DNA of 64,000 nt, from the NCBI GenBank assembly GCA_008360975.2, contig CM039182.1, forward strand, positions 108,614,443-108,678,442. Reading direction: 5' to 3'. Positions 11,301 through 26,300 of the stretch are shown here, one piece after another. The notes below the pieces were generated by a model, which searched no databases, was not told the DNA's origin, and saw only the letters and a program-made list of their open reading frames with translations. The position numbers and the translations under genes were made by a program. The stretch comes from Lichenostomus cassidix (Eukaryota > Chordata > Aves > Passeriformes > Meliphagidae). Every line of letters starts with the position of its first letter. Positions within the stretch are counted from its first letter, which is position 1.

Positions 11301-14300
11301 TCTCTCTTCATTAAATAAGGAGCTTGTTTTTGTGTGCTGCTCTGAATAAAGCTCTCTTTAACTGCACATTTTGGAAAATGATTTACAGAGGAAAATATTG
11401 CTGGTACTTTCGGGTCAAAGAATAATCTGTTTGTTTCATTGAATTCTTGGTAATGACAAATTGTCCACGCCTTTGAGTAATGGAAGCTCCCATTTTTATT
11501 ATCTAAAGCATTCATTACTCATATATTTAATGTACTGTTATAATTTTAAAATAATTTGCATAAAATGTTTTTAAAATTGCTGGCTCAAGTGTCCTGTTAA
11601 ATTGTGTTGCTTGGTTTTTAATGTATTTAACAGTGACTGTCTAACAAAAATATTCTTTATCAGAGATGTGGGACACACTGAGATACTTTTTCGCTATTAA
11701 AAATGTGACCTTTCAAATGGTTTCCTCCAATTGCATACAGTCGATCATTCATTACAGCCAAAGTGTGGATTGCTCGTTTTGTGTTCATGTCCTGTTTTCG
11801 GGCCCAGACGTCCATCACAGGGTCATAGCAATATAGCCAGGGGACATATTCTCCATTGTGAACACCTCCTGCAAAGTAAATACACATAAATTAATTAAGA
11901 TAAAGAAAGACATTGTGTTGCAGCAGGAATTTTGCTCTCTAGTTTTGGGGTTCTGCGATTTTTTTTTTTTTTTAATGGTGGCTTTGGGTTGTTTTTCTTG
12001 TTATATGGCAGGAATTATGCAAGACACTGGCCTGAGATATATATCTTGCCATTGTGCACGGCTCCTGCATGGGCTGCCAAGGGCTGTGGTAACGAAGATA
12101 CGTAACGCCACTCGTTTGTCTCCAGGTTGTAGCACTCAACGCTGGACAAGTAGCCAGTTTCGTTTCTTCCACCGATGACATACAAGTTCTTGTCAAGGCG
12201 GCAGGCGTAGAAACTGGCCCTCCTGGAGGACAGGGCACAACAGAACAAAACAAGCCAACAACAAACCAATTAGCCATGTCAAACATTTTTTTCCCCCTCT
12301 CCAGTTGACTCCCTGAACTAAGAGAGTTTCTCCTTCAAATGCTACGTCAGACAGAAGTGTCCAGGAGCTTCACATGCTTACAGCTATCCTAGAGACTGCG
12401 GCTGCTTTGCTAATCAAATACACACTTCACATCAAAAAATATTTCATTTTTTGTGTCAGAACAATTAGGCACACATAAAACTGCCAGAAAATACCCCTTT
12501 TCAAAGCTGTTTGTTGCTTTTTCACACCCGTGAAAGATAAAAGGGTGCTCATTAATGTTTGGGGCATTACCTTGTAAGGGATATAACAACTCAGTAAGAC
12601 AAAGTGAAAAATGAGGTAGATAATGTAACAATAATAAATTATCTTGACATTCACTTTCTTTATGGTCCTTCAAGGGTCATTGTTCCCAATTTACTAAGAG
12701 AACCACATCATCAAAATTTTTCTTCAATTATCATTTTTTTCTTCCTTCTGCAGTACTGCAAATAGAACAACTTTCCTTATGCTAGCCACAACATTACACT
12801 TCCACTCTTTAACTCAAAAGAGGTTTGTCTCCATCCAACTAACCCAGAGAAAAGTTTTAGCCACCTGTCTGCTTTTACATGCAACTCAGGTGTGCAGGAA
12901 AAGAATTAATTTTTCTGGCCAGGACTGTTGGGCATGTATTAGTTTGTCTTCCTCGGGCCTCCAAAATTAATGGTGAGTGCTTGTTGATGAAGTAAAAATT
13001 GAACAGTAGATGATTTTGAGAGAGCCTGGTCAGTGTAATCTACTCTCAGGGAAAGCTCCCTGGATCATTCAGCAGCAGTAAGGTCTGCTAGAGTGGAGAC
13101 CTTTAATTTTAAGCTGCAATAACATGAGAAAGAAAATTGCAAAAGAGCACAGCTGGGCTAGGATGAAGAGCTGTACAAAATATTGAATGACAAGAGTTGT
13201 CAGTCCCCAACATAAAATTTTCTCCTGGGTGAAACCAGAATGACGTGGGAACCCAGAAATGAGCAGGCAGGTCAGGCACAGCAAAGTGTAGCTCTGACAG
13301 CTCCTGCAAAGCAGGCACTGTGGAGTGTGGCTGTAGCTTGCCAAACCCTGCTCTGTGGCTGATTCAATGTGCTCTGGTTCCTGCCCAGGCGCCTGAATTT
13401 AATCTGGGAGCAGCTGCATATTTCACTCCTGAATCATGCAGTAAATTCTGGGGGCTTGCACCATCAAGGACTTGAACCTGCAGACAACTGCAAAGCATTT
13501 GGGATGAGCAGTGGTACACACAGAGCACAGCACCCTCAATGAACAGCCTCGGTATGTCCAACTCCTGTCCAGGCTTCCTGAGAGCCATCCCACGACAGGG
13601 GAGCTAGCAAAGTCTGGTGTGCCCTGTCCCTACCTTGACAGCTAGCCAGGCATGTTGGGGAGCATTTCCTTCAGCGAAAGCAGGAATAAGATCTTGTTCT
13701 TTTGCACAGCTACCCATTTTCACAAAATTTGTAGCATCCTTTAACGTTTTGGAGAAATTTCCCTCTTTGTTAAATGTATCTCAGCCTGGCTGGTGGTTTA
13801 TAAGTTGAAAGAGAAGTCAGGCAGACACCAAGAGATACACACATGGAAACAGCAGGGCTGGCTGGGCATCCAGGGAACAGATTTGATGCACCACTGCCTG
13901 TTTATGACCTTACTTTCTGGATTTGGTGCACACCTGACAGGGTTCCTCACCAGCCAGGGTCACTGAGCACCTCCTGTTCACTTTGCTTTCACCTTGCCTG
14001 CACACAGGCAACTTGGGTGGTGTGGGAGAGCACCCCTTGCTGAGTGGGGCAGAAACTCCACCACAGGGAAGACTACTGAAAAAAACATGTAAATAGGAGG
14101 ACAGGAATACTGGTAAGTGTCCCCAGATCAACTGATGAACTAAATGAGACCATTTAATTTATCTGTCAGTGGGCAGAGAGAAGCTGATGGCATATTTTTT
14201 TCCACACGGTTGGGCCGCAAACCGTGCATCTATGTTTTTAGCCTGATATTCTATGGAAACAAAGCTAATTTGATTACACTGTACATGTACCCATGTCTGC

Positions 14301-17300
14301 CTACTGTTGTCTCCTAAAAAAAACCTGCTGGCTGATTTCACTCTAATTTGACAGAGGCTATAGGTGTTACAGGCAATCAAGTGCTTATAAGCTTTCTGAG
14401 AATATGTGATGGGCCTGAGGCAACACAGCTCACAGCTGTCCCAAAAGTAGGAAAAGCTGCAGAGGTCACCTCCTATCAGATATGAGAGAGCCTGCATAGG
14501 CAGATACACATTCTCCAACCCTCCTGTGTCCAGCACCCACAAGGCACAAACCCACTGGGTGCCTGTTGTCAGTGCTCCCACATCCACTCATCTCTCCTTG
14601 TACACCTTCTCTGGTTAACCCAGTAACAAACTGCTCTCAGCATGTTTTGCCTTTTTTTAATTTTTTTTTTTTAGTTCAGGTTTAATAAACAGAGGTAGAC
14701 AAAGTGTGCATGCTTTATTCCCTTAACTAGGATTTCACTGACGATGTTCTGTACATGTACTCCTGGTTTCATCCACACAGTGTCACTATAAGGAGCAAAA
14801 ATGAAAGCATCAGCACACTTCACTCTTTGGCTTGGATGTGAACATTCTCAGTAGCTTCTGTCACAAATACTTTAAGGTTTTTGGTTTTTTTCTTAGTTTT
14901 CAATGCTACAGTGTGTAAGGGCATGCTGTTACAGTGTGTAAAGGCATGCTGTCAAGTGATGACTTTTAAACTGCTGTAAAATATGATTCAGATTAAACTG
15001 TAATACAGCAATCTTTGCATGACAACTTTCCCCTCAATACTGGGAAGACACTATCCATTCTAATCAGATAACCAGAATGTATCTCAGGGTCTGAATATGG
15101 ACAATAAGACAATTATTTTGTGATTTTCTTCAGGACTTGAGAGTACTCAATGTTCACTGGTCTCTGAAATGCTTTTCCTTCACACTCCTTCACTCAACCA
15201 TCAACACAACCATCTCCTTCTTTCAAGTATACATGTATAAAAGGGAAGATTTTCCTCATGATTTTCACACATGATGAATTTATGCCCTGAAACACCAAAT
15301 ACAACTACCAGTCTCAGATTTAAAGTTACCAGTGATATTACTGATCATCACAATATCTGGACCTGATTTCAGAGTCAGTTTTAGAGTGCATGCTTTGCTT
15401 TTTAAAAAATAAATAATCTTAATGGGAGTTGACGTTATTAGTATTAAAGTCAAAGGGAAAAATAAAATGTTAAATTGTTTTATCTCTTTTTTGGTGCCTT
15501 TTCTCAGCTCATTCAGCCTCAGACAGTATATTGACCTACTCACTTCCCACTTCCACTTGTGCTTCTTCAGAACCTGGTACAATGCCAGGCTTTTTGCTAG
15601 TCTTCAAACAAAAAATGTTGTTTTGTTCCACCCACCTTGAAAAGCCCTGTGTTTAGCTGGCAAGATGCAGCAGTTCTGACTGAGGTGTCCAGCTGAGGCT
15701 CACACCACAAGTTCAGATAAAACTGCTACAAAGACTGCTCCTTCAGTAGCCATCTTAGTCTAACTGAACTGCTCTCCAAAAAACCTTCCTCCTGTTATGG
15801 CATTGGCAGGCAGATGTGTATTTCCAAAGCTTATGAGTCACTTGCTGGTTCTCTAAACAACAAACCCCTGAAAATTGTACATACTTTTCAAAAGCATCCA
15901 TTTTTGAGATGATCTTCAAATGAAAAGAAACCAAACTTGGCTTTAAAGAAAATCCACTGGCGACATTGAATCCATAATGGGATTAGACTTTTCTTTATAG
16001 CTCATACAGTAAAATCAATCAGATATGGATTTTGGCATGTGAGATAAAAGTTTACTTATCAAATATTTCATACAGATTTTCGACTTGAAAATATACTGCC
16101 TGTGAATGAGTCCCACATTTACCTGGCAGTCATTTCAAAGAAGCTATTATAGTCTATCCAGCCAATTATTCTCAGACTAAAATTCCTAAGTAGGTTTTGA
16201 CTTGATGGACCATAATGACTCAGAAAAACCCATTAAACAGTCTGTCTTGTCAATGGTGCCTGCATTATGCCAGCAGAGACAGGGCATGACCCTGTACTCC
16301 TAGCAGGGGGAAAATAGCCTGTTGACTTTAATGGGAACTTTATCTTGCTAAAGGAGCTAGGGAAGGAAATTGCATAAAAGCTCTCTCTTGTTGGTCTGAT
16401 CTTCTACAAACTGGACCAGTCCATACCTCTGAAGGCTGCAACAACTCTGAGGAAGTCATTAGGATTTAGCAAATAAACCACAAAAAAAACATTTTAGAAA
16501 GTGATTTTAAAATCCCTGTTTTCCGACAACAGCCCTAATGCTTAGGAGCTTTTATAGCAAAACAGTGGGCAAGCCTATGAGCTGTATATCTTGAACAAAA
16601 GATATGACAATTAACGTTGTCATAGCAAAGCCCCTTACAGAAGGAGCTATGTGTAAGTGGACTACTGTATTTCAGTACCTCTGTAAGGAGCTGTGGTGCT
16701 CATACATTACAGTTCATCAGGGGCACAGCTGAGTTTCTGCCTCTTTGCTGAAGGCAGCAGCTTCACCCAGAGCACAAGGCCAGTCACTGCCATATGGTTT
16801 TCCAGGGAAACACAACTGGCCAATGTGGAGATGGAAAAACTCCTACTGCCTCCTTTCTCCAACCCTCAACCGCCTACTTCTGCTTCCTGTGCTTTGTCAG
16901 CCAAATAAACCCAACTGATTAGCCAGCCACCAAAGCCCCTCAGGAATTCTCCTTGGAGATACCCAGAGGGTCTAATTAGGACACAGATTAGGCTCCACGG
17001 AAGAGTTCCAGGCTCCATACAAACACCAGTTGGTCTCCTAGTCAGTCTCTGGGCACAGTGAGGATGACTTGCATGGTGATACCCAATGATGCCACCTCCT
17101 GTATCCCCCACGCCTCAGTCTGGGAAGCTGAGCCAGAGGGGAAGGTGTCCCTCTGTTTTAAAGGTAACAATCACAGCTGTGAAGGTTATCTCACAGTGCT
17201 GGCAGGAATGAGGGAGAACACTGGGTGCTGCCAAAGCAGAGACTTAGGTCAATCAAACTGAAAAACAAAGGTCCTTCAAAAATTCTGCAGACTGACATTT

Positions 17301-20300
17301 TACCCCTGGAAATTTGAAAGACAGCCATATTTCCACACATCTCATAAGACACACCTTGAATCACAAGGCTGCACTCAATTCAATACATTTATGACTGCCA
17401 GACACCTGAATACTGTGGACAGTCAACAAAAATGAACTGTAATATTGGCAGGAAATAAAGAAAGCATGTGAGAGAGACACTGTGAGATCTTTTGAATATG
17501 GGATCCATGAGAAGGTGGGTGTTGAACTGAAGGAAGTATCCTGAACACCTTTTTCAAATAACATTGTACCTTTGGATCTTCTGCCTTTTAGATTCTTCTT
17601 ACAGAACATGCATAATTCAGTTCAGTTTTAGGGGATTTTTCTTCCTGTCAGGGTAGGGTTTGGGACCCACAGTTAAGTTTACGTCATCTTTACAAGTCAT
17701 TGCTCAAGTCCATGTGCACCTTTGCTCTTTGGTACACAGCAAGATTAAAACATGAGCTACTCTAATATGCATTTGCTGACAGCAACTTCACTCAAAGACC
17801 ACCTAGGATTAAGAGTCCTCTGACAAGTGGAGACATGTTCAGGAGTGCTTTTCATGGCTGGCGTGGTGAAACAGGATGGAGTCAACATGTGAAGGTTTCA
17901 ATTCCCTCTAAGATATCTGACTATAATTACTGCTTATTTACTGCAAACTCATCATGACAGTTCAGTCAGGGAACATTGACAGGACACTATGGAGACTTCA
18001 GGAAAATCCTTCAGACCGTACTGAGGCAACCAGTAATTGCATAAAGTCCATGGCTATTTTGCATGAGTTAGCACTGCAGGACTTGGCATCTGGAGTTCTG
18101 AATTTGAAAAGTTCTAAAAATTAGGAGACAAATGGGACACAACTGCATGCTGCAGTTTTATCTGTGTTTCCAATGCTTCTATAGGCTTCCTTACTCCCAG
18201 AACTAAGCCAAACCTCAGCTGCTCCTAGGATGAGAAAACAGAAATTGAAAAACACATAGCAGGTTTTTACCTCTCTTGCATGGGTGGAAGTTGTATCCAG
18301 CTGTTAAACCTGGGATCGTATCGGCTAACAAAGTTTGTACTGTGTTTCCCTGTAAAGATAGATTATTTTGACACTCAGCTGTTTGTTTCATGTATTTAAC
18401 ATCATGACTGTAATATATATTACATATACTTCACAAGTTGACACCTTTTATGAAGGGTTCCCCCTTTTACAACAATGTATGATTACACTATGTGTACAGT
18501 AATAATTCAACAAATGGGGCACTGCAAGGTTTGAATTAGCAGTCACTAGCAATAAAAGCAGATAGTGATTATTCTTGGTCTTTGTAATAAGATCTTGAAA
18601 ATGTGCATTTAAATTTACTTACACATGCTGTGGTATTTTCACAGCCACAATAAATCACAGCACTAAACAAAATTACTACCCAAAAGAGGGCATCCCCGTG
18701 GTATTTTTATTACCAGAATATCTTTTGTCAGGTAAAAAAATTAAAGGGAGAACACGTGCTTTCCTTTCTCCTTTCATCATCTCTATGTGGAACATGGCAA
18801 AAACCCCTTGTGCAAATAACCAAGAGCTGCATAAGCCATCAGCATGGGGTATGCAGTGTTTGCACTAGATGGTTTATTCTACCATGCACTTTCAGTGTAA
18901 GTTAGAAGGAATTACAGATGTGCATCGAAGGGGCAATACACTCCTAAGAGTTTTATTCCAAGTGTGTTAGCTAAAATATGAAGCATGAGCAACATACACC
19001 AGCTAACTAGCTTTTCCCTGCTGTCAAGCCCAAGAACTGTGTTCATGTCTTCACGATATTAAGATTTCACCTTATTTTACATGCAGATTGACATCAAAGC
19101 AAGAAAACTGAAGCAAGAGAGCACATGGCAATTTCCTGTAACACCTGAGACTTCAATAGATGAGCATTTTGAAAATAGAAACTTTTGTTTATGTATGTGT
19201 GACTAAAAAATTGAATTAGAGGCTTCACAGGCCAGCAGAATAACCTAACTTCGTATGTCACAGTTCTATAAATGGTCACTGGGCATTCTACAAGGTGAAT
19301 ATATTTGCATCAGACAAGCCTCTGCAGGATTGGCTCGCTTTGCTTGCTTCATTCCACACTTACTTCAGCATGTGTAAATAGACCATCAAGACTGCAGAGA
19401 AGAATAACAATACAGCTAGAATTTGTATTCGTAATAATTTAGGATCATGTTCTACAAGAAAACAGAAAAAGAAACCACACTGACCGCTCTGGAAGTAAAC
19501 TGATTTCCTCGCCATGTTATAAGCATGTTCTATATGAGGAGGGTAAAGCAGAAGACTGATGAGTAATGCAGTATTTCCCTTCAAACCCAGCATGGTGCCT
19601 AATGAGGACTATGCTGAGCTCTGCTCAAAGACATGACCATCTCAGCACCATCTCAAGACATAGGGTGAGATCCCCATACTATAAGGGCAACTGGTCATTC
19701 TGCCATTGGGCTTTGTGAAGTGAGGCTTTGCTCTTGATCCCTATCTGGATTCCTTTAGTCTACACAGACAATTTAGAAAAAGAGGCATTGAGAGCTATAG
19801 GTTCAATAAGCAGCAAAATAGTAACAGTGAGCTTGAACAGGCTCTATGTTTCACTGGCTAAGATATTTACTAATCTCTTTGTAATTCAAAAAGCAGGAAT
19901 TCAAAATAATAAAAATATAGATCCTTCCTGTGTTTGGACTTCTATTTTTTTTTAGGTTTTTTTCTAGGTTTTAATGCTGCCTTATTCACTACATCTTTCA
20001 GAGTTACTGGGACTTCAGTGCTCATTGGTTATACAGCAGCTTGTTCATTGCTGTCATACAAACCTGTGATTTGGGGACCTTGGCTGCCTAACACAACATG
20101 TCATACACATATTCACTACAAACACCATGTATGTAGATGATTGTATAGTGCAGGGTAGAAGAAGGGTTTAGTAAGCCTAGAGTGGGAATGCAGGATACAA
20201 ATCTGGGTCCTTCACAGGAAGGGAGATGAAATCATACTAGAATGCACAGAGAAGAGCTACTATGGCAACAGGAAGAAGAGAAAGTTTACCTTAAGGAAGG

Positions 20301-23300
20301 AGACAAAGAACTTGGCCTGTTGTACCTAGAAACACAAAAGCTGAAAGGGGATAGGAGTGCTGTCTGTAATACTTTAGAGGAACAAATCTCCAGGAGAGGA
20401 AAAACTATTAAAGGCCAGCCTTGGCATGAGAACAAGGTTATTTAGACACTCAAAGAATACATTTTACTGGATATCAGAATGAGGCTCCTAGTCATTTAGA
20501 GCAATTGGATTCTGTAACAGCTTTTCAACAGGAGTACTGGGGGCTAGAAATCCAACTGCTTTTCAAATGTAGCTTAGAAAATTTACAAAATAGGACTACA
20601 CAATGCCTGTGATTGCAGGAAAAGGACTTGATGACCTACTTAACCTGCCTGGTGTAACTAGTTTGACTGCAGTTTAAGTCTGGACTTGATTTTGAAAGAG
20701 AACTCTATTATTTTGCCTTGCTCATCAGTCAGGAGATTGCACGTGTCAGGATGCACCTGTCAGAACACAGAACTTGGGAGAAGTGAACAGAAATCAGGAT
20801 TAGCAAATCAGGATGATGGGACAAAAGGAGGCAGATACTGCTCTCTGCTCTGCAGCCATGCCAAAGGGGAAGAACTCTGGAAGTTATGATGGTTGGTCTT
20901 AAATCCATGCCTGTGTTGTGCACCCTACTTTCATCAGTGTTTACTCATGCAGGAACCCCTTGTGACTGGAAAGGCATAGCCATAGGAGGATGTAAAAATG
21001 TGAAAAAAATGTCTGCCATACTTTCTGGGTTGTCAGGAAGTAAGCAGAGCACGAAGGAGGAGTGAGCACTCCTTGGGGTCCATGCAGCTTCTCAAGAATC
21101 AGACTGTCAGATGGCTAAAGCAATGTCTTTACATTGCTACCATCTCTAAGATAATTCTTTACATTGCAGAAAAACCCTGTAACATTCTCATTTGAAGCAG
21201 AAGCTTTGTAAAGCCTTGGCAAGATGGTTCCAGGTAGGTCCACCTGAAGTCCCTCTTGTGCTCTGAGGATAGCAGACAAGAGCCTTTGCATGAATTCAAC
21301 TGGGCATGTGTGAGCTGCCCCCACCAAAGTGGTTTCTAGAAAGAGTATTTGCAGCAGTAGCACAGGATGTAGTTTATGATTTCAGATCCACCTTCAGTGA
21401 CAAGCAAGATCCATTTGATAAAGAGATTAGTATAGCAATGCTCATACCTTTTTTATTGCTATCTTCTCTACAGAAAAAATCCCAGCCTGGTATTCACAGA
21501 ACAGGGAAGTTGGTAGATGTCTTCAGCAACATCTTCAGGTCAGAAATTGATCTAGATCTAGGCAATTTCAGACCTTAGGTACTATTAATCTCACAAACAA
21601 CTGTGTTTGACTCCTTCTCAGATGCAGGATATGTATCCCTTGTACCATCTCTCCATCACCTTGCAATTCAGTTTCCACATCTTTAAAATGGGGGTGAGTA
21701 TACTTATTTTCTTTTGCTCTTCATGTGGCATGGCCATTTAATTATAAACTGTCTGGAACAAGGTCTGCCTATCCATATGCCTACCAGCAAATACAACAGG
21801 GCCCCTCACTGGATGGATGTGGCCAACGATCCTAAAAGAAACTGGCATTAGTGACACTGCGCTGTCTCCTGTTTCAAATAAAGGACATTCAACATTACAA
21901 CTAAAGGGCTCTTCTCCTAAGACATATAGTGATATTCTTAACTACACCAGAAACATGCTTATAGGGTGGCCTGCATTGTTTGTCTCAGGTTTTAGGGAGT
22001 GAACAGATGTAACAATTTTCTATAATTTGGTTTAGTGCAGATGCTGAAATGGGGCATTCACAATAAAATATATGCAGTATATGTAATTTCAGCTGGATCC
22101 TCTGGTGTTTTAAAGTAAAAATGTGTACCTGCAAGCTGTTTTATGGTTTCTCAGTCATAATTATCTCTGTTACACAGACTGCTACAACTACAACTCTTTC
22201 TTCGTGTGCAAGCTTTTTAACAATGTCTTGACAATTCTGTGAATTTTGCAAGGCATGGTATTCTCCTTTTGGTTTGCTCAGAAGCCTGTTAAATTGTTTA
22301 ATTTCTCTTTGCGGTAAATTTATGAAGTAATCAAATCAAAGAAGGTAGCAGCAGATAATCTATATGAGAAGCTCTTGCATAAGACTGAAAAAAGGATCAG
22401 TTTAAGAATCTCAAAGTCTAGATAATTAACACATTAACAACTTGAGCTGCGAGTATCTTGTTTGACAATAGAAAAGAAGCATTCATCTACTGCAATTGCA
22501 TTATTATATTATGATTGGAAGGAGACTGGAAATGAAGGTTAAAAATTTTAACAGCTGCTGCCTGGTGCATGCACTTGAAAGAGTCTGTTCTGCTGCCTGT
22601 GGCATTTCTCAAGGGATGTGGGAGCTGATGAATGACAGAGATGCTAATACTAAAGTACCAGATATTTATTACATCAATACCAAAGAGTAGCCTTTACTAG
22701 GTTCAACAGTTAGGCTGAGGGTCCTCAAAATCCCTTGCTAATCACTACATCAGCTGACCTGACAAACAGGAAGGCACAGGAAGACAGATGCTGCCTTTGC
22801 CTTTTAGTATTCCATACATACCATTAGGGTTCCACTGGTCTTCTCCTCCCAGCACGAACAAGAAGTTTTCCACTTCCACAACACAGTGATGGGCACTGTT
22901 GTATGGCATAACTGCAAGCAAAGAAAGAATCCTTTGTCAGCTTCGGATACTGATTTTATCAAGTACTTTCTTTTTACAATCTGTATGAAATAATATGAGA
23001 ATGTGTCATCCCAAGCATGTAAGTCCACTGACTTAGCAGCAGACAAAGCCACTTATTAGCAAACTAATCAAACTTAGGCTATTTAATTTTGCAAATAATT
23101 AAGGAAAAAAATCAGGAATTCTGGTCCATCAGTACCCCTCACCTGCCCAAGCGCCGTACATGCTGCTCGAAAAAGAACTTGTAAAAGGGGGTGAAGCTGC
23201 GTGATATTTCCCTGAAAATAAGCAGATACTAGAAATCCTAGTATGCTAGAAAACATTAAAAAAACACTCAGCCCAGCTTTGTTCTGCTGGTAATGTTTCC

Positions 23301-26300
23301 ACAAGAAGAGTCAGTATGTTCAGTAGCTTTCTATTACACAGCAATGAACAAGCTGCATTTCCATACAGTTTTAAGTTTTTAAATTAAGGTCCTGCTGATT
23401 TAATGCCTTTTCCAAATGTATATGCTTAATTTCCTGTACAATGTCATTAGCAGCACAATCACACATCTTCTATTCCTCTAATCAGGAAGCCCTTTGTTAA
23501 CAAAGATCAAAACTGTGGCATTAGGTTTGCAAAATCCCTTTTTTTGGGGGGGTAGGTATCATGATTACTATGGACCAGCTAAAGATGCAAACATCTGCTT
23601 CTAAAAATTTATGTTTTGCACTGCAAATGCTAAACTGCAAAAATAAGGATTACGTGTACATAATACATACATATTACTGCAGTGTGCCATACCCACTATA
23701 ATGATATTATATGGCAAATGTAACTTACACAGCATCGGTTACCACACCACATAGAGTAGTTTTGGCCCAGTGACACCAGTAGGAAAAATGATGTCCTTGT
23801 TCAGCTCATCATATGGGCACCTTAAATCTAGGTGAGGACAAATGGGGAGGTGATGTGCATGTACAGGCAGGGAACTTATTGCTTGACACGGATCAACAGA
23901 GCACTTAGGAAACCAGTGCAGTGGGAAATCAATATGACTCAGGGCCAGCTCTTACTTTGTGCTCTTTTGCCAATGCCAAAAAAAAAAAAAAAAGGAGGCA
24001 GCCTATCTCACACTTGGATTATTTTGGGTGATATATCTCTCATTTCATTTGTTTTATTATCTTTTATTTTTCTCGGAATGCAGTTGTGCAGTATAGCATA
24101 TGCAAATAATAATAAGAAGAAATACGCGCAGCTTTGCTATTTAGGACACATTTTCTTAAAGATCAAGTGGGCTCATTTAAGCTTCTTACTGAAGTTTTTG
24201 CCTAGGCAATGATGAATAAATAAGGTATGTTTTTAGTTTCTAGCAAAGGTCGGATATCTTTTTCATAGTCTGTGCTCTTACAAGTCACATAAGTGATGCA
24301 ATTCTTAAATTAGGCAGCCAGGTACAGTGAAAGTTCATTAATTAAAGTTATTTGTTACTGGTTCACTTTATATTAACTGCAAACTAATCTAATACAGAAC
24401 CGCAAAAGATTTTATACTACCTAGAGATTCCTGCAGTGGGATGAAAGAATGAAGTCAGTTTTTGCTATCTTTTGAGCCACCGTATCATATTTCTCTCACT
24501 CTTCAGTCTTCACCTTTTCCTATTTTAAAATCTTCTCTCTCAAAACCATGGAATTTTTCTTGATTTTGTGGATGCTTGTAGTAAATAAGAAATTTGGTCT
24601 CCCATGAGAAATCTGCTGCCTTCCTTGGATGCTTTTTGGGACCTTTCCTTCCAAGAAGAGACTCCGCAGGATCAGTCTGCAAGGGCTTCAATTTTTACCT
24701 AATACAATGCTCTATTATAGTTTCCAATTATGCCCAAGCCAGTAGTTGCACCCTAGACCTCTTCTGTTAGTCAATCTGGAGAGCTACAGCATTTATAAAA
24801 AGAACTGTCTTGCAGGCAGCACACATGCATATTTTTCACATGCTGTGTTTTCACTTTTGCAAACATTTGTGTTTATTTATCCACCATATTGACACAAACA
24901 GGCTCAGCAGAGGAAAAAATTCTTCTTTAAGTTTTTCTGCTGTTTCCATGCATATAAGGTATACAATAAGACTCCCATAATTATTATGATAATTAAACCT
25001 TGAAAACCAATGGCTTAATTCTGGCTCCTACTTAACTTGACTGCAACATTACCACTGATACAGGATTGGGCCCAAATGACCCAAACTACCATCCATAACT
25101 CATGGGAAAGCTAAAAGGAAGCTTGCCTTAGAAAGGAGGGTAGTATTTGGCCTTCAGAAAGAAAGGTGACTGCAATAAAACACTGCAGACCTCCACTGTG
25201 ACCTTTGTTTCTCTCAGAGCTTTGGGGAAAACTCAGTTCTTAGTCTCATGAATCTGCCCATAGGGCTGGAGGAAGCTGGACAAAACAGGGAGGATGGAGC
25301 AACACTGTGGTCATCTAAGAGGGAAGGGAGCTTTGGGCACTGTAGCTGAGAAATCAACCACCTCACAGTCCTTCTACTTGACCCCTCAGAATCATGAGTT
25401 ATACACAGAAATCAAAACTACACGAATGAACAATTTTTTTTCTGCTATAAAATGTCCTTTGAGAGCACAGAAAACTTGCACTGTAAACTATGTTTCTTGT
25501 GAACATACACCCAGATAGGACCTAACTTTTCATAGGTAACAGTGAAAATGACATGGCAATGAGCATGCTAAATACAATATCTAGTATGAACAATCTTCTC
25601 AAACTCACTGGGCTTGCCAGGGTGTAACTGGAAGAATCTGGCCCATCATACAGTGTGGCCAGGCTGCTGCTTTCATTAATTTTATATGAGTCTTTGTCTG
25701 CTGTTTTAATAGTGTGAAAATCCCATCTTCTCATTTTTCGATTTCAACTCATTGGAACACCTGCCTGCCCCACAAAAAGGGTATTTGAAGAGAACTTTGT
25801 ACGCCACGCTCAAACACAGCCCGGCGTGAGTTTTTAGCGTGTCAGTCAGTGAGTTAGAGGGAAAGGGTAAGGAGAAGCTAATCAGGATGAAATGAGATTA
25901 AAGGCTGTCTAATTTTACAGCAACTGTGATCCATCAGCCACTGTGAAAGTGACAGTGGAAATGAATGATGGAGACAGACAGGTGGGGCTGTACATTTCAC
26001 TGATTTATCCTCAAATGCACTGGGCCTTATTTTATTGAGTGAACATGACCGCATTTATCATGACTGTCATCTAAACCCACTTCCCTCCATTTAAAAAGGT
26101 CACTTTACTAGGAGGGAGTAGGATAGAGGCACTTTCAAAACAGATTTAAAATTTAATAACACATGTTTATAAAACCCTGTGCAAGAATTCTTAACTTTAT
26201 TAAAGACCGATTTAAAAAGAAGGCAAAAACACTGTTAAAAACATGAGAAGATAAAAAAAGCTATGGTCATCTGAGAAACATGTCTAGCTGCCAAGGTGAT

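Larger units (their letters stand above)
18350..22821 (-). other. KLHL14: KLHL14 intron 3 (4.5 kb)
   Basis: Phase 1 intron, donor GTATGT, acceptor TTTACAG. It contains a CR1-like relic (about 20205-20660) and a MIR/CORE-SINE-like relic (about 21600-21815). No gene recognised. Confidence 0.9.
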
